From assembly GCA_937923175.1 (NCBI GenBank), contig CALALB010000009.1:62001-126000 (forward strand): a stretch of DNA of 64,000 nt, read 5' to 3'. Both the position numbers and the translations under genes were made by a program. The notes beneath the pieces were generated by a model. The model had not been told where the DNA came from and searched no databases. It worked only from the letters and a program-made list of their open reading frames with translations. Numbering within the stretch: position 1 is the stretch's first letter; each line of letters begins with the position of its first letter. Of the stretch, positions 36,537 through 45,980 are shown one piece after another. The DNA comes from an uncultured Chromatiaceae bacterium. GTDB taxonomy: Bacteria; Pseudomonadota; Gammaproteobacteria; Chromatiales; Chromatiaceae.

Positions 36537-37847
36537 ATGACCGCTGATCGCCATTGCCCAGCCCTATTCATCGGCGCCTGCGCCTCGGCTCAGGGCAAGA
36601 CCACGGTGGTTGCGGCCTTGGCCCGCTACCATCGTCAACAGGGTCGGCGGGTGCGGGTATTTAAGACCGGTCCAGATTTTTTAGACCCCATGGTTCTCGA
36701 GCGAGCCAGCGGCATGCCGGTCGAGCCCCTAGACCTCTGGATGGTGGGCGAGATGCTGTGCCGGCGCAAGCTCTATGAGTCAGCGGGTGAGTCCGATCTG
36801 ATCCTAATCGAGGGGGCGCTGGGGCTCTTCGACGGCTCGCCCTCAGGGGCGGATCTGGCTGCGACCTTCGGGATCCCTGTCTTGGCCCTGATCGATGCGC
36901 GCGGCATGGGCCAGACCTTAGGGGCTGTTGCGCTTGGGCTGATCCATTATGGCGCCGCGAAGGGCCTTCGGTTCTGGGGGATTGCCGCAAATCGGGTCGC
37001 CAGCGCGCGTCATGCCGAGATGATCGCAGCCGGTATGCCTGCTGGGGTCCCTTATCTTGGCCCTATCCCTCGCCTGGAATCGGTGCTCCCAAGCCGGCAT
37101 CTTGGGCTTGTCCAGGCGACCGAGATCGCCGATCTGGATGCAAGACTTGCCGCTGCGGCCGAGGGAATCAGCGGTTTGCCGCTGGTTGAATTACCGGAGG
37201 CCATCGGTTTTGCACCGCCTATCCCGGATTCCCAGCCGATCAGAAGCGACAGGCCGCTGCGCGGGCGGCGGATTGCGATCGCGCGCGATCTGGCCTTTTC
37301 GTTTATCTATCCGGACAACCTGCGTCTGCTCCGTGAGCTTGGGGCTGAGCTCAGATTTTTCTCACCTCTGGCAGATGCGGGGATCGAGGCCGATGCCATC
37401 TGGCTGCCGGGCGGCTATCCCGAACTGTATCTTGCTGAACTCGCAGCCAATGACTCCATGCATCAGGCGCTTAAGGACCATGTGCGCGCTGGGCGGCCTA
37501 TCTATGCCGAATGCGGCGGGATGCTGTATCTCCTCGAGCGTCTCATCGATCAGCATGGCGAGGCGATGCCCCTGGTCGGTCTGTTGCCTGGAGAGGGCCG
37601 GATGCAGGATCGCTTGGCTGGGCTGGGGATGCAGTCGCTCATCCTGCCGGAAGGCGAGTTGCGCGGTCATAGCTTTCATTATTCGACCATGGAGACGCCG
37701 CTTGTGCCGATCGCCTACGGCAGGCGGCATCCAGACGGTCGACCCGGGGAGCCCTGGTATCGCCACGGACCCATCCGGGCGAGCTATCTGCATCTCTATT
37801 TTCCCTCGGCACCCCAGGAAGCAGCGGCCCTCTTGATGGCGTCATGA
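36537..37847 (+). CDS. cobB: Cobyrinic acid a,c-diamide synthase (CobB/CbiA)
   Basis: Amidates the a and c side chains of (hydrogeno)byrinic or cobyrinic acid with glutamine and ATP. 436 residues: P-loop-like N-terminal ACASAQGKTTVVAALARYH, GPDFLDPMVLERASG and LIEGALGLFDG (ATP domain), then a class-I glutaminase domain with the catalytic Cys in YAECGGMLYL and the His in GHSFHYST. GGGGAG lies six bases before the ATG. cobE is divergent and the copper-ATPase gene lies downstream on the other strand. Confidence 0.93.
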   Translation: MTADRHCPALFIGACASAQGKTTVVAALARYHRQQGRRVRVFKTGPDFLDPMVLERASGMPVEPLDLWMVGEMLCRRKLYESAGESDLILIEGALGLFDGSPSGADLAATFGIPVLALIDARGMGQTLGAVALGLIHYGAAKGLRFWGIAANRVASARHAEMIAAGMPAGVPYLGPIPRLESVLPSRHLGLVQATEIADLDARLAAAAEGISGLPLVELPEAIGFAPPIPDSQPIRSDRPLRGRRIAIARDLAFSFIYPDNLRLLRELGAELRFFSPLADAGIEADAIWLPGGYPELYLAELAANDSMHQALKDHVRAGRPIYAECGGMLYLLERLIDQHGEAMPLVGLLPGEGRMQDRLAGLGMQSLILPEGELRGHSFHYSTMETPLVPIAYGRRHPDGRPGEPWYRHGPIRASYLHLYFPSAPQEAAALLMAS

Positions 37848-37988
37848 AGCTGCCTGGCGACCTCACCAGCATGCCAGCTTAGGCCTGGGCGGTTTACCCC
37901 CAGCGCCTCCCCCTCCCCCGGCCGTCACCCCGACGACAGTCAGGGTGGGGCGGTATCCAGAAAGACCTTGCCGGCCGTGCCCAAAGCC

Positions 37989-40502
37989 CTAGATTCCGGC
38001 TTTTGCCCGAATGAGGCGCCGGAATGACGAGGCCGGCGCCTCTGGGTGAAACCGCCGCAGACGCAAGCTATTGAAGACGACAAAGAGGCTGGAGAGGCTC
38101 ATCGCTGCGGCAGCGAACATAGGGTTGAGCAACCAGCCGGTCCATGGATAGAGGACGCCAGCAGCCACTGGGATCAGCAGGAGGTTATAGCCATAGGCCC
38201 AGAAAAAATTGACCCGAATGGTGCGAAGCGTCTGCCGGGCGAGTGCGATGGCTAGGGAGACGCCGCGCGGGTCACCGCGCATCAGGATCACCTCCGCCGA
38301 CTCGATGGCGATGTCCGTCCCAGTGCCGAGGGCAATTCCAACCTCTGCCTGAGCGAGTGCTGGGGCGTCATTGATCCCGTCCCCGACGCAGGCGACCCGC
38401 CGCCCTTCGGCCTGGAGACGCGCGATCCATGCCGATTTCTCGGCCGGGAGGAGACCAGCCTGCACCTGGGTGATTCCTAGAGTCTGGGCGACCGACTCGG
38501 CGGCCGCTGGGTTATCCCCTGTCAGCAGCGCCACCCTGAATCCCTGCGCCTGCAGCCGAGCGACCGCCTCCTGGCCTTCTGGCTTGAGCGGATCGGCAAC
38601 GGCAAAACAGGCCAGCAACCTTTGATCCTGGGCGAGATACAGCAGGGTGGTGGGATATTCACTGCGCATCTGGGGGTCTGTGGGCAATGCATTGGCCGTT
38701 GCCTGGGCAGTGGAGAGGGGTCCTAAATCGACCCCGAGCTGTTTGAGCCAGGATCGCGAGCCAATGGCGATCCTCTTGTCGCCGATCTGGGCGCTCACCC
38801 CGCAGCCAGGCTCGGATACCAGGGAGTGCGGTTCAGTCAGCGTCAAACCGCGCTCGCGCGAGCAAGCGACGAGAGCGCGCCCCAGAGGATGCGCACTGTG
38901 TTGTTCGACCGAGGCGGCAAGCGCAAGCGCCTCTTCCTCAGTGATACCAAAGGTCTTGATCTCAATGGGCCTAGGCTGCCCCTGGGTGAGGGTGCCGGTC
39001 TTGTCAAAGGCGATGGTATCGATCCGCGCCAGACGCTCAATGGCTTCGCCCTGGCGAAAGAGGATACCAAGCTCTGCCGCCCGCCCGCTGGCGACCAGGA
39101 TGGCGATCGGGGTCGCCAGGCCCAGGGCGCAGGGACAGGCGATCACCAGGACGCTGACTGAGGCGATGAGGGCGCGATCGAGCGCGGGCGCAGGTCCCAA
39201 TGTCAACCAACCGATCAAGGTTAGGACCGCGATCGCCAAGACAGTCGGCACGAAGACTGCGGCGATGCGATCGGCCAGGCGCTGGATCTGGGGTTTGCTC
39301 GCCTGGGCCGTTTGGACGAGCTTGAGGATCTGACCCAAGACCGACTCGGCCGCCGGGCGGGTGACGCGATATTTCAAGGCCCCTGTCTGATTGAGGGTTC
39401 CCCCAAAGACCGGATCGCCTGGGCCCTTGGCGATGGGCAGGGGTTCGCCGGTGAGCATCGATTCATCGAGCGCGCTCTGACCCGCGAGTACCAACCCATC
39501 GACAGGGATACGCTCGCCCGGACGCACCCAGAGCACATCGCCTGGAATCAGGGCATCGACGGGGACCTCAGCCTCGCCGGAGTCGGTGACTCGATGTGCG
39601 CTTTGCGGTTTAAGCGCGGCCAGGGCGCGGATGGCATCCGCTGCCCGGCCCTTGGCGCGCGCCTCAAGCAGGCGCCCAAGCAGGATCAGGGTGATGATCA
39701 TGGCCGCGGACTCGAAATAGCGGTGTGCGGTCCCCGGCGGAAAGAGCTGCGGCAGGATCAGGGCGAATAAGGAATAACCGAATGCCGCACCGCTCCCCAG
39801 GAGCACCAGGCTGTCCATCCCGGGACGGCCGCGGATGAGTTCCCGAACTCCCCGCTGCCAAAAACCCCGGCCTGCCCAGAACACGACCGGGGCGGCGAGC
39901 AGACACTCTATCCAACCCCAAACCGCGGCAGGCGCCAGATCCGCCATGACCCCCTGCAGCCCGTGCGACCCTGGCCCCATCGCGATGAGCAGGAGCGGCA
40001 GGCTCAGACCTACAGCGATGGATAGATCACGCCCAAGTCCCTGCCGCTCGGCGGTCGCTAAGCGCCCTGGACTGGATTGCCCTGCCTTGGGCAGCTCGGC
40101 GGTATAACCCAGGGTGTGGATCTGGTGGATGATCCGGGCGGCAGTCAGGCTCGTTGGCAAAAAACGGATCTCTGCCAAACCGGTGGCGAGATTGACCGCC
40201 GCAGACAAGACACCCGGCAGCTCCCGCAGGCTCGCCTCTAGACCTGAGACACAACCGGCACAGCGTAGGCCCTCGATCTGGAGATGAAGAGACTCGCTGC
40301 GCACCGGATAGCCAGCCTCGGCCAGGCGCTCGACCAATGGGCCAAGAGACCCAGGCGCCAGACGCACCTGGGCAAGACCGCTTGCAAGATCCACAGCGCA
40401 GGATTCGACCCCTGGCTGTTCGCTGATCAGACGTTCCACCCGCGCCACACAAGAGGCACAGCGGAGATGAGAAAGACCGAGGTAGAGTTCCTGGGGATTC
40501 AT
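37989..40502 (-). CDS. copA: Copper-translocating P1B-type ATPase
   Basis: 837-residue heavy-metal pump. Two HMA domains at the N terminus each hold a metal-binding CxxC (LRCASC at about 14, LRCAGC at about 80). Eight membrane helices follow with [10 protein letters not shown] (about 456, the Cu+-type CPC motif), the phosphorylated Asp in [10 protein letters not shown] (about 499), and [19 protein letters not shown] 40502 is preferred over 40580 since the extra leader is Pro-rich and not part of HMA. Its last dozen codons lie within a repeat-like inverted sequence. It interrupts the cobalamin gene block with no visible functional tie to it. Confidence 0.93.
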   Translation of the reverse strand: MNPQELYLGLSHLRCASCVARVERLISEQPGVESCAVDLASGLAQVRLAPGSLGPLVERLAEAGYPVRSESLHLQIEGLRCAGCVSGLEASLRELPGVLSAAVNLATGLAEIRFLPTSLTAARIIHQIHTLGYTAELPKAGQSSPGRLATAERQGLGRDLSIAVGLSLPLLLIAMGPGSHGLQGVMADLAPAAVWGWIECLLAAPVVFWAGRGFWQRGVRELIRGRPGMDSLVLLGSGAAFGYSLFALILPQLFPPGTAHRYFESAAMIITLILLGRLLEARAKGRAADAIRALAALKPQSAHRVTDSGEAEVPVDALIPGDVLWVRPGERIPVDGLVLAGQSALDESMLTGEPLPIAKGPGDPVFGGTLNQTGALKYRVTRPAAESVLGQILKLVQTAQASKPQIQRLADRIAAVFVPTVLAIAVLTLIGWLTLGPAPALDRALIASVSVLVIACPCALGLATPIAILVASGRAAELGILFRQGEAIERLARIDTIAFDKTGTLTQGQPRPIEIKTFGITEEEALALAASVEQHSAHPLGRALVACSRERGLTLTEPHSLVSEPGCGVSAQIGDKRIAIGSRSWLKQLGVDLGPLSTAQATANALPTDPQMRSEYPTTLLYLAQDQRLLACFAVADPLKPEGQEAVARLQAQGFRVALLTGDNPAAAESVAQTLGITQVQAGLLPAEKSAWIARLQAEGRRVACVGDGINDAPALAQAEVGIALGTGTDIAIESAEVILMRGDPRGVSLAIALARQTLRTIRVNFFWAYGYNLLLIPVAAGVLYPWTGWLLNPMFAAAAMSLSSLFVVFNSLRLRRFHPEAPASSFRRLIRAKAGI
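37993..38025. repeat. Short inverted repeat at 3' end of copA
   Basis: ATTCCGG (37993-37999) and CCGGAAT (38019-38025) form an inverted pair spanning the copA stop codon region. The minus-strand text (GTCATTCCGG ... GCCGGAATCT) matches a common bacterial dispersed repeat pattern and a second copy at 40664-40690. Confidence 0.5.
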
Positions 40503-40663
40503 CTTGCCCTCATCGGTGAAACAGGGAGGCAGCGGGGCTGCAGGCGACCAGAGGGTGAACGGGAGGGTCGCCCTAGGCAACCAGCGGGTGGACGGCCAGG
40601 GGGCGTTGTGCCTAGAGAGGTGTCGGAAAGGCGCAGCATCTTGGCAAACCCAGCTCTGGGCCG

Positions 40664-40690
40664 GTCATACCGGGGCAAGCCGGAATCTGG
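40664..40690 (+). repeat. Dispersed GTCAT..CCGG..GCCGGAATC repeat copy
   Basis: Contains GTCATACCGG and AGCCGGAATCTGG, which match the copy overlapping the copA end (read on the opposite strand, with ten extra bases inside that one). It lies in the 338-base gap between copA and cobL, which otherwise shows no gene. Confidence 0.45.
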
Positions 40691-40840
40691 ACCCCGGGAA
40701 GAGACAGAGACGCCCCTCCCAGCCTTCGCCGGCATGCGGGGAAAGGGGACATCCTTCAGGCTCCCGATCCCCATGGCTGCCTGGCCCCCGCTCATCCATC
40801 CTCTGGTGACTGATCGACTTCGCGCAGTTTGCGAGGCTTC

Positions 40841-42130
40841 CTATTGTTTAGAGAGACACAGGAGGGCAATCGGCATAGCCGGACGCCAGGCGTTCAACCG
40901 GCCCAAGGGCGCGGCCTGTTCCACGGAAAGACGGATGAGCTCGCCGCCCAAACGCGCATGGAGCTCCAAAAGCATCGCCTCGCTTTCTAGGGTGACCGCA
41001 TTGGTCACCAGGCGCCCACCGGTCTTGAGCGCCGACCAACAGGACTCAAAAACGCCTGGGACCGTCAGTCCCCCGCCGATAAAGATCGCATCCGGTGCCG
41101 GTAGGCCTTGGAGCGCCGCGGGTGCGCTGCCGGCGATGACCCTCAGTTCAGGGACCCCGAGGGCGGCGCAGTTCTGCTCGATGAATGCGCGCCGCGCCTC
41201 CACCGGCTCGATGGCGATCGCCTGACTTCCCGCGGCAGCGCGCATCCATTCGATGGCAATCGACCCGCAGCCAGCGCCGACATCCCACAGAAGCTCACCG
41301 GGACGGGGGGCAAGATAGGCCAAGCTGACTGCCCGCACTGGCCTTTTTGTAAGCTGGCCATCATGGATGAATGCCGCATCCGGCAAACCGGCCCGCCGGG
41401 ATAGGAGGAGCGGCGGGTTGGCTGCCATGGTGGCCTCGGCCCCGGCGGTCTGGCAATCGACTGCAACCAGGTTGAGCGCAGCGCATTCGCCAATCGACCA
41501 GGCAGAGGCTATCCCCTCGAATCTGCGCTCGCGCGGCCCGCCGAGAGACTCAAAGACGACCAGGCGGCTTGGGCCATAGCCTGCTGCCACCAGCCGTTCA
41601 GCCAGCTGGGCAGGGGTGCGGCCATCGGCAGAGAGGACTATCAGCCGTGCCCTGGGGGCAAGATAGAGATTGACCTTGGCAAGCGGTTGGCGATGGATGG
41701 GGATCACGCGGATCTCAGGCAGCGACCAACCCAGACGCGCCGCCGCCAGGGAGACCGAGGAGGGGGCTGGCAGGATGCGCAGCTCTGCGGGGGACAGGCG
41801 CTCGGCAAGCTTGGCGCCGACCCCATAGAACATCGGATCGCCGCTCGCCAAGACACAGACTGGTTGCCTCCGCAGGTCCAGGATCTCCGCATAGGCGCGC
41901 TCAAAAGGGGTTGGCCAGGGGCGACGCTCTTGGCCCGGCTGCTCGGGGATCAATGCCAGATGACGCATCCCACCAAACAACACCCGCGCCTGGCGAATTG
42001 CCGCGAGTGCTCTCTCGCCCAGTCCAGCGAGTCCATCCTCGTTGATGCCGACGATGGTCAACCAGGGCGATTCATCTGGGTTTAGCTCGTTCGCCCAGCG
42101 AGGTATGTCGGGGCGTCCTTCAGCTGCCAT
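40841..42130 (-). CDS. cobL: Precorrin-6Y C5,15-methyltransferase (CobL; CbiE-CbiT fusion)
   Basis: Bifunctional enzyme that methylates C5 and C15 of precorrin-6B and decarboxylates the acetate side chain. 429 residues: an N-terminal CbiE-type tetrapyrrole methylase (WLTIVGINEDGLAGL; ASGDPMFYGVGAKL) and a C-terminal CbiT domain (LLWDVGAGCGSIAIEWMRAA; AIFIGGG). ATG 42130 is chosen over an upstream TTG at 42142. It is divergent from cobH, separated by about 120 bases holding a perfect palindrome. Confidence 0.93.
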   Translation of the reverse strand: MAAEGRPDIPRWANELNPDESPWLTIVGINEDGLAGLGERALAAIRQARVLFGGMRHLALIPEQPGQERRPWPTPFERAYAEILDLRRQPVCVLASGDPMFYGVGAKLAERLSPAELRILPAPSSVSLAAARLGWSLPEIRVIPIHRQPLAKVNLYLAPRARLIVLSADGRTPAQLAERLVAAGYGPSRLVVFESLGGPRERRFEGIASAWSIGECAALNLVAVDCQTAGAEATMAANPPLLLSRRAGLPDAAFIHDGQLTKRPVRAVSLAYLAPRPGELLWDVGAGCGSIAIEWMRAAAGSQAIAIEPVEARRAFIEQNCAALGVPELRVIAGSAPAALQGLPAPDAIFIGGGLTVPGVFESCWSALKTGGRLVTNAVTLESEAMLLELHARLGGELIRLSVEQAAPLGRLNAWRPAMPIALLCLSKQ

Positions 42131-42174
42131 TTGCCCACTCAACTGATGCTGCTTCGGTTACAATTTAAATAACT

Positions 42175-42197
42175 TAGGGTGCGCATTGCGCACCCTA
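42175..42197. repeat. Perfect 11-bp palindromic repeat between cobL and cobH
   Basis: TAGGGTGCGCA and TGCGCACCCTA are exact reverse complements flanking one T. Similar sequence occurs at 46007-46023 (half copy) and 46038-46062 (imperfect copy), which argues for a dispersed repeat family rather than a dedicated operator, though its place between two divergent cob promoters leaves regulation possible. Confidence 0.6.
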
Positions 42198-42251
42198 TGG
42201 CTTTTACTGACCCAAGTGCGCCTTGTACCCTTGCATGTTTTAAGTCCCGCC

Positions 42252-42878
42252 ATGATCGATTACAACCGCAATGCCCATGAGATCTATCGCCAATCCTTCG
42301 CTATCATCCGCTCCGAGGCCGATCTCAGCGCTATCCCCGAGGATCTGCAAGACCTGGTGGTCCGGGTGATCCATGCCTGCGGTATGACGGATATCATCGC
42401 CGACCTTGCATTCACCCCTGGGGCAGGGGTAGCCGGGCGCGCGGCCTTGGCGCAAGGGGCGCCGGTGCTGTGCGACAGCCGAATGGTCGCCGAGGGGATC
42501 ACCCGGGCGCGCCTACCGGCGGCCAACCCGATCCTGTGCACCCTCAACGACCCCCAGGTCCCTGAGCTGGCAAGCCGGCTCGGTACGACCCGGGCCGCTG
42601 CGGCCCTCGAGCTCTGGCGCCCCTATCTGGCTGGGGCAGTGCTGGCGATCGGCAATGCACCGACAGCGCTGTTTCGGCTCCTGGAGATGCTCGATGAGGG
42701 CGCGCCCCGCCCGGCCTTGATTCTGGGTTTTCCGGTGGGATTCGTGGGTGCCGTCGAATCCAAGGAGGCGCTGATTGACGATAGCCGCGGCGTGCCCTTT
42801 GTGACCCTGCGTGGTCGGCGCGGCGGCAGCGCCATGGCCGCCGCCGCGGTCAATGCACTCGGACGCGATCACCCCTAA
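42252..42878 (+). CDS. cobH: Precorrin-8X methylmutase (CobH/CbiC)
   Basis: Moves the C11 methyl of precorrin-8X to C12, giving hydrogenobyrinic acid. 208 residues; the catalytic His is in [12 protein letters not shown], with [15 protein letters not shown] at the start and the substrate-binding [18 protein letters not shown] near the C terminus. ATG 42252 fits the family start; the frame also runs from 42186. The next gene starts five bases after the stop. Confidence 0.95.
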   Translation: MIDYNRNAHEIYRQSFAIIRSEADLSAIPEDLQDLVVRVIHACGMTDIIADLAFTPGAGVAGRAALAQGAPVLCDSRMVAEGITRARLPAANPILCTLNDPQVPELASRLGTTRAAAALELWRPYLAGAVLAIGNAPTALFRLLEMLDEGAPRPALILGFPVGFVGAVESKEALIDDSRGVPFVTLRGRRGGSAMAAAAVNALGRDHP

Positions 42879-42882
42879 ACAG

Positions 42883-44460
42883 ATGGGAACAACCGGCCGT
42901 CTTTATGGCCTGGGCGTTGGCCCAGGCGATCCCGAATTGATCACAGTGAAGGCCCTGCGTTATCTGCAGGCTGCGCAGGTGGTCACCTATTATGCCGCAC
43001 CCAATCGCCCGAGCAATGCGCTGACCACAGTCTTGCCCTATCTTAGATCCGAGCAGATCCGCCTGCCCCTGATCTATCCGGTCACCGGGCCCAAGCCCGA
43101 GCCGCCTTATGATTATGAGGGAGAGATGCGCGCCTTTTATGACCGCTCGGCAGCGCGCCTGGCCGAATATCTGAAGGCTGGGCAGGATGTCGCCGTGCTC
43201 TGCGAGGGCGACCCGTTTTTTTATGGGTCATTTATGTATCTCCATGATCGGCTTGCCGGGCATTATCCGACCCTGGTCATTCCGGGGATATGCTCGATCC
43301 TGGCCGGCGCTGCTGCTGCCGGGACGCCTCTGGTCTATCGCGACCAGCAATTTCAGGTGATCTCAGCCACCCTGCCTGAGGAGATATTGTTCGAGCGGCT
43401 GCAAGGGGTCGAGGCGGCAGCGATCATAAAGTTGGGTAGTCATTTCGCCAAGGTCAAACGGGTCTTGGATCGCCTGAAGCTGACGGCGCGGGCGCGCTAT
43501 GTCGAACGCGCGAGCATGGCCGAAGAGCGGATCGGCCGACTCGATGAGGTCAGGCCAGAGGAGGTGCCCTATTTTTCCCTGATCCTGATCCCAGGCGAGC
43601 GTTGGAATGGCGGGGTCTCACCAGACCCTATTGGAGGCTGCCCGCCAGAGACCAAGGCTCCCCAGACCTTGCCAGCCGCCTCCGGCCGGGAGCCGGCGCC
43701 CCGAGGGCGCCTGACGGTCTTGGGTCTGGGCCCGGGTATGCCCGAGCTCATGGCGCCAGCGGTGCGGCAAGAACTCGAGCAGGCGCAAGACATCATCGGC
43801 TATGGCCCCTATCTTGAGCTCGCTGGGCCCTTCCACCCAGAGCAACGGGTGCTCGGCTCAGACAACCGAGAGGAGCTTGCTCGCGCCCGCCTGGCCTTAG
43901 AGCTTGCCGTGGCGGGGCGGCAGGTGGCAGTGGTCTCATCGGGCGATGCCGGGGTCTTTGGGATGGCAGCGGCAGTCTTTGAGGTTTTAGAAGGGGTAAC
44001 GGATCCTGCCTGGCAACAGGTCGAGATCCTGGTCCTGCCCGGGGTCTCAGCGGCCCAGGCGGTGGCAGCGCGCGCCGGCGCCCCCCTCGGCCATGATTTT
44101 TGCGTGCTCTCGCTTTCAGCTAACCTCAAGCCCTGGTCGGTCATCGCCCGTCGGCTTGAGTATGCCGCGCTCGCTGATCTGGCGATTGCCCTCTATAACC
44201 CTAGGTCCAAGGCGCGCCCGCATCAATTCGCCGAGGCGCTTGAGATCCTGCGCGCCCATCGGGCACCAGAGACCCCGGTGGTCATCGGGCGCGATGTGGG
44301 CCGCCAGGATGAGTCGCTTCAGGTGACCACACTCGCTGCCCTTGATCCAGAGGTGATCGATATGCGCACCCTGGTGATCATCGGCTCATCGCATACCCGC
44401 CTCATTGCCCGCCCTAATACAACCCCCTGGGTCTATACCCCAAGGTGGTATAAGGCCTAA
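42883..44460 (+). CDS. cobIJ: CobI-CobJ fusion (precorrin-2 C20- and precorrin-3B C17-methyltransferase)
   Basis: 525-residue fusion of two tetrapyrrole methylases. The N-terminal half (1-230) is CobI: GVGPGDPELITVKALRYLQ, CEGDPFFYGSFMYLHDRL, SILAGAAAAGTPL. A Pro/Ala-rich linker (about 240-275) leads to CobJ: LGLGPGMPELMAPAVRQELE, IIGYGPYLELAG, VVSSGDAGVFGMAAAVFEVLE and the end IIGSSHTR. The two activities are successive methylation steps around CobZ-type ring contraction (C20, then C17). Start ATG 42883 lies five bases after cobH. The 3' end overlaps cobK by three bases on the opposite strand. Confidence 0.92.
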   Translation: MGTTGRLYGLGVGPGDPELITVKALRYLQAAQVVTYYAAPNRPSNALTTVLPYLRSEQIRLPLIYPVTGPKPEPPYDYEGEMRAFYDRSAARLAEYLKAGQDVAVLCEGDPFFYGSFMYLHDRLAGHYPTLVIPGICSILAGAAAAGTPLVYRDQQFQVISATLPEEILFERLQGVEAAAIIKLGSHFAKVKRVLDRLKLTARARYVERASMAEERIGRLDEVRPEEVPYFSLILIPGERWNGGVSPDPIGGCPPETKAPQTLPAASGREPAPRGRLTVLGLGPGMPELMAPAVRQELEQAQDIIGYGPYLELAGPFHPEQRVLGSDNREELARARLALELAVAGRQVAVVSSGDAGVFGMAAAVFEVLEGVTDPAWQQVEILVLPGVSAAQAVAARAGAPLGHDFCVLSLSANLKPWSVIARRLEYAALADLAIALYNPRSKARPHQFAEALEILRAHRAPETPVVIGRDVGRQDESLQVTTLAALDPEVIDMRTLVIIGSSHTRLIARPNTTPWVYTPRWYKA

Positions 44461-45251
44461 GGGCTGCTGGGGCTCGCTTGCTGAGTCTTGGCAGATCCCT
44501 GGTTTGCCGATACTGATTCCAACCAGGCGAGGGCCGCCTCGACCGTAGCCACCGAGGGCACAGGGGCGCGCTCGGGGCGCTGAAGCATCACCACTGGGAT
44601 CCCTCGCTCGCGCGCGGCGATGAGCTTGGCGGCAGTCGCCTCGCCGCCGCTGTTTTTACAGACGATGGCATCGATCCGATATCGATCCAGCAAGGCGCGT
44701 TCATCATCAAGCGCAAAGGGCCCGCGCGCCAAGAGCCATTCGGCCTGGCGGACAGGGGGCAGGGGGTCGGGAAGGCTGACCAATCGGATCAGAAACCATA
44801 GATCATCGAGACCCGTGAAATGGGCGAGCTCTTGGCGGCCGATTGCTAAAAAGACCCGGGCGGCGTTGAGCCAGCGCAGGTAGGCGATCGCCTCCGTCCA
44901 GTCTGTCACCTGTCGCCAGCGATCGCCGGGCTCGGGCTGCCAGGGCGGGCGTTCAAGGCGCAGCAGGGGCAAACTGGCGCGCTGGCAGGCGGACCAGGCA
45001 TGCCAGCCCATCTGGGCGGCGAAGGGATGGGTGGCATCGATGACAAAGCGGATCCCCTGCTGGTGCAGATAGCCGACCAGCCCCTCAACCCCCCCGAAAC
45101 CGCCGATGCGCACCTCGCCTGCCGGCAGGCGGGGGGTCTCGGTGCGACCCGCAAGCGAGCTGATCACGCGAAAACGCCCAACACCGACTAGGCGGTCAGC
45201 GAGCATATAGCCCTCGCTGGTTCCGCCGAGGATGAGTACAGGGTGGGACAT
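44457..45251 (-). CDS. cobK: Precorrin-6A reductase (CobK)
   Basis: NADPH-dependent reductase of precorrin-6A to 6B. 264 residues: dinucleotide-binding VLILGGTSEGYMLADRL at the start, FVIDATHPFAAQMG, and CKNSGGEATAAKLIAARERGIPVVMLQRP near the C terminus, all standard for CobK. It converges on cobIJ with a three-base overlap of stop codons. About 120 bases upstream hold a strong hairpin (45296-45318). Confidence 0.93.
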   Translation of the reverse strand: MSHPVLILGGTSEGYMLADRLVGVGRFRVISSLAGRTETPRLPAGEVRIGGFGGVEGLVGYLHQQGIRFVIDATHPFAAQMGWHAWSACQRASLPLLRLERPPWQPEPGDRWRQVTDWTEAIAYLRWLNAARVFLAIGRQELAHFTGLDDLWFLIRLVSLPDPLPPVRQAEWLLARGPFALDDERALLDRYRIDAIVCKNSGGEATAAKLIAARERGIPVVMLQRPERAPVPSVATVEAALAWLESVSANQGSAKTQQASPSSP

Positions 45252-45295
45252 AAGCCGATTTGCTAGGAGTTACACTGGGTCTGCGCAATTCAGAG

Positions 45296-45318
45296 GGTGG
45301 GCAACTGGGTTGCCCACC
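45296..45318. repeat. Ten-bp perfect hairpin upstream of cobK
   Basis: GGTGGGCAAC (45296-45305) and GTTGCCCACC (45309-45318) form a perfect stem with a TGG loop, followed on the plus strand by GGCTTTT. This form is common as a dispersed intergenic repeat in proteobacteria. It lies between cobK and the cytochrome gene, both on the minus strand. Confidence 0.6.
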
Positions 45319-45369
45319 GGCTTTTGGCGCGGATTGATCTGGGTAGCCGGCAGGTGCCCGGCCTGGGGT

Positions 45370-45921
45370 CTAGGGCAAGCTGATACGGGCCATGATCCCG
45401 TCTTTGAGGCGCCAATGCTTGATCCCTGCGGCCATGTGCACCAGAACCGTAAGACCCAGGATCAATGCACCGAGCCCATGGAGGTCAAAAAGCTGTTCCC
45501 CAAGCTCCTTGTTGACGGGTATCAAGCCCGGCAGGTTAAACCCAAAGAATTGGATCGGATAGCCCTCGGCGGAGGTCGCGAGCATCCCGACGATGGGGAG
45601 TGCCAAGGACAGCAGATACAGGACGATCATCAAGACCCCGCTCACCAGGCGCTCGAAGAGGCTTAGAGGCGGATCATAGGGCGGCGCAGGATGACGTCGG
45701 CGCAGCCAAAGCCTGAAGGCGGTCAAGAGCAGGATCAGGATTCCAAAGCTCTTGTGATACATGAAAAGATCATTTGCGATCCGTTCGCCGACCAGTTTGA
45801 CCAGGCCCTCGTAACCGAGCGCCCAGAAGCTGAGGCCTCCGGCAAGCAATCCGAAGATCAGGATCGCGAGCAGCCAATGAAGCAGACGCTGGGGGAAGGT
45901 ATAGCGGTTGGCGGCAATCAA
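45370..45921 (-). CDS. Cytochrome b561-type membrane protein
   Basis: 183 residues with four membrane helices and paired His ligands: RLLHWLLA (helix 1), MYHKSFGILILLL (helix 2), LFDLHGLGALILG and VLVHMAAG (helices 3-4), typical of bacterial cytochrome b561 (di-haem). These proteins pass electrons between quinone and other carriers. It directly follows the CobZ-type genes on the same strand, so it might supply or accept electrons for that enzyme; this is inference. Confidence 0.88.
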   Translation of the reverse strand: MIAANRYTFPQRLLHWLLAILIFGLLAGGLSFWALGYEGLVKLVGERIANDLFMYHKSFGILILLLTAFRLWLRRRHPAPPYDPPLSLFERLVSGVLMIVLYLLSLALPIVGMLATSAEGYPIQFFGFNLPGLIPVNKELGEQLFDLHGLGALILGLTVLVHMAAGIKHWRLKDGIMARISLP

Positions 45922-45980
45922 GGTTTTTCTCCTCGCGTTGGCTGTGAAAAGGGTATCAGACGAACAAGACAGGGCTCATT

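Noticed and set aside
42186-42251. Extended N terminus for cobH
   Set aside because: It would begin within the palindromic repeat, and the family starts at [11 protein letters not shown].
45296-45318. Hairpin read as a terminator for the cytochrome b561 gene
   Set aside because: On the minus strand no T-run follows the stem, so it is listed as a repeat only.
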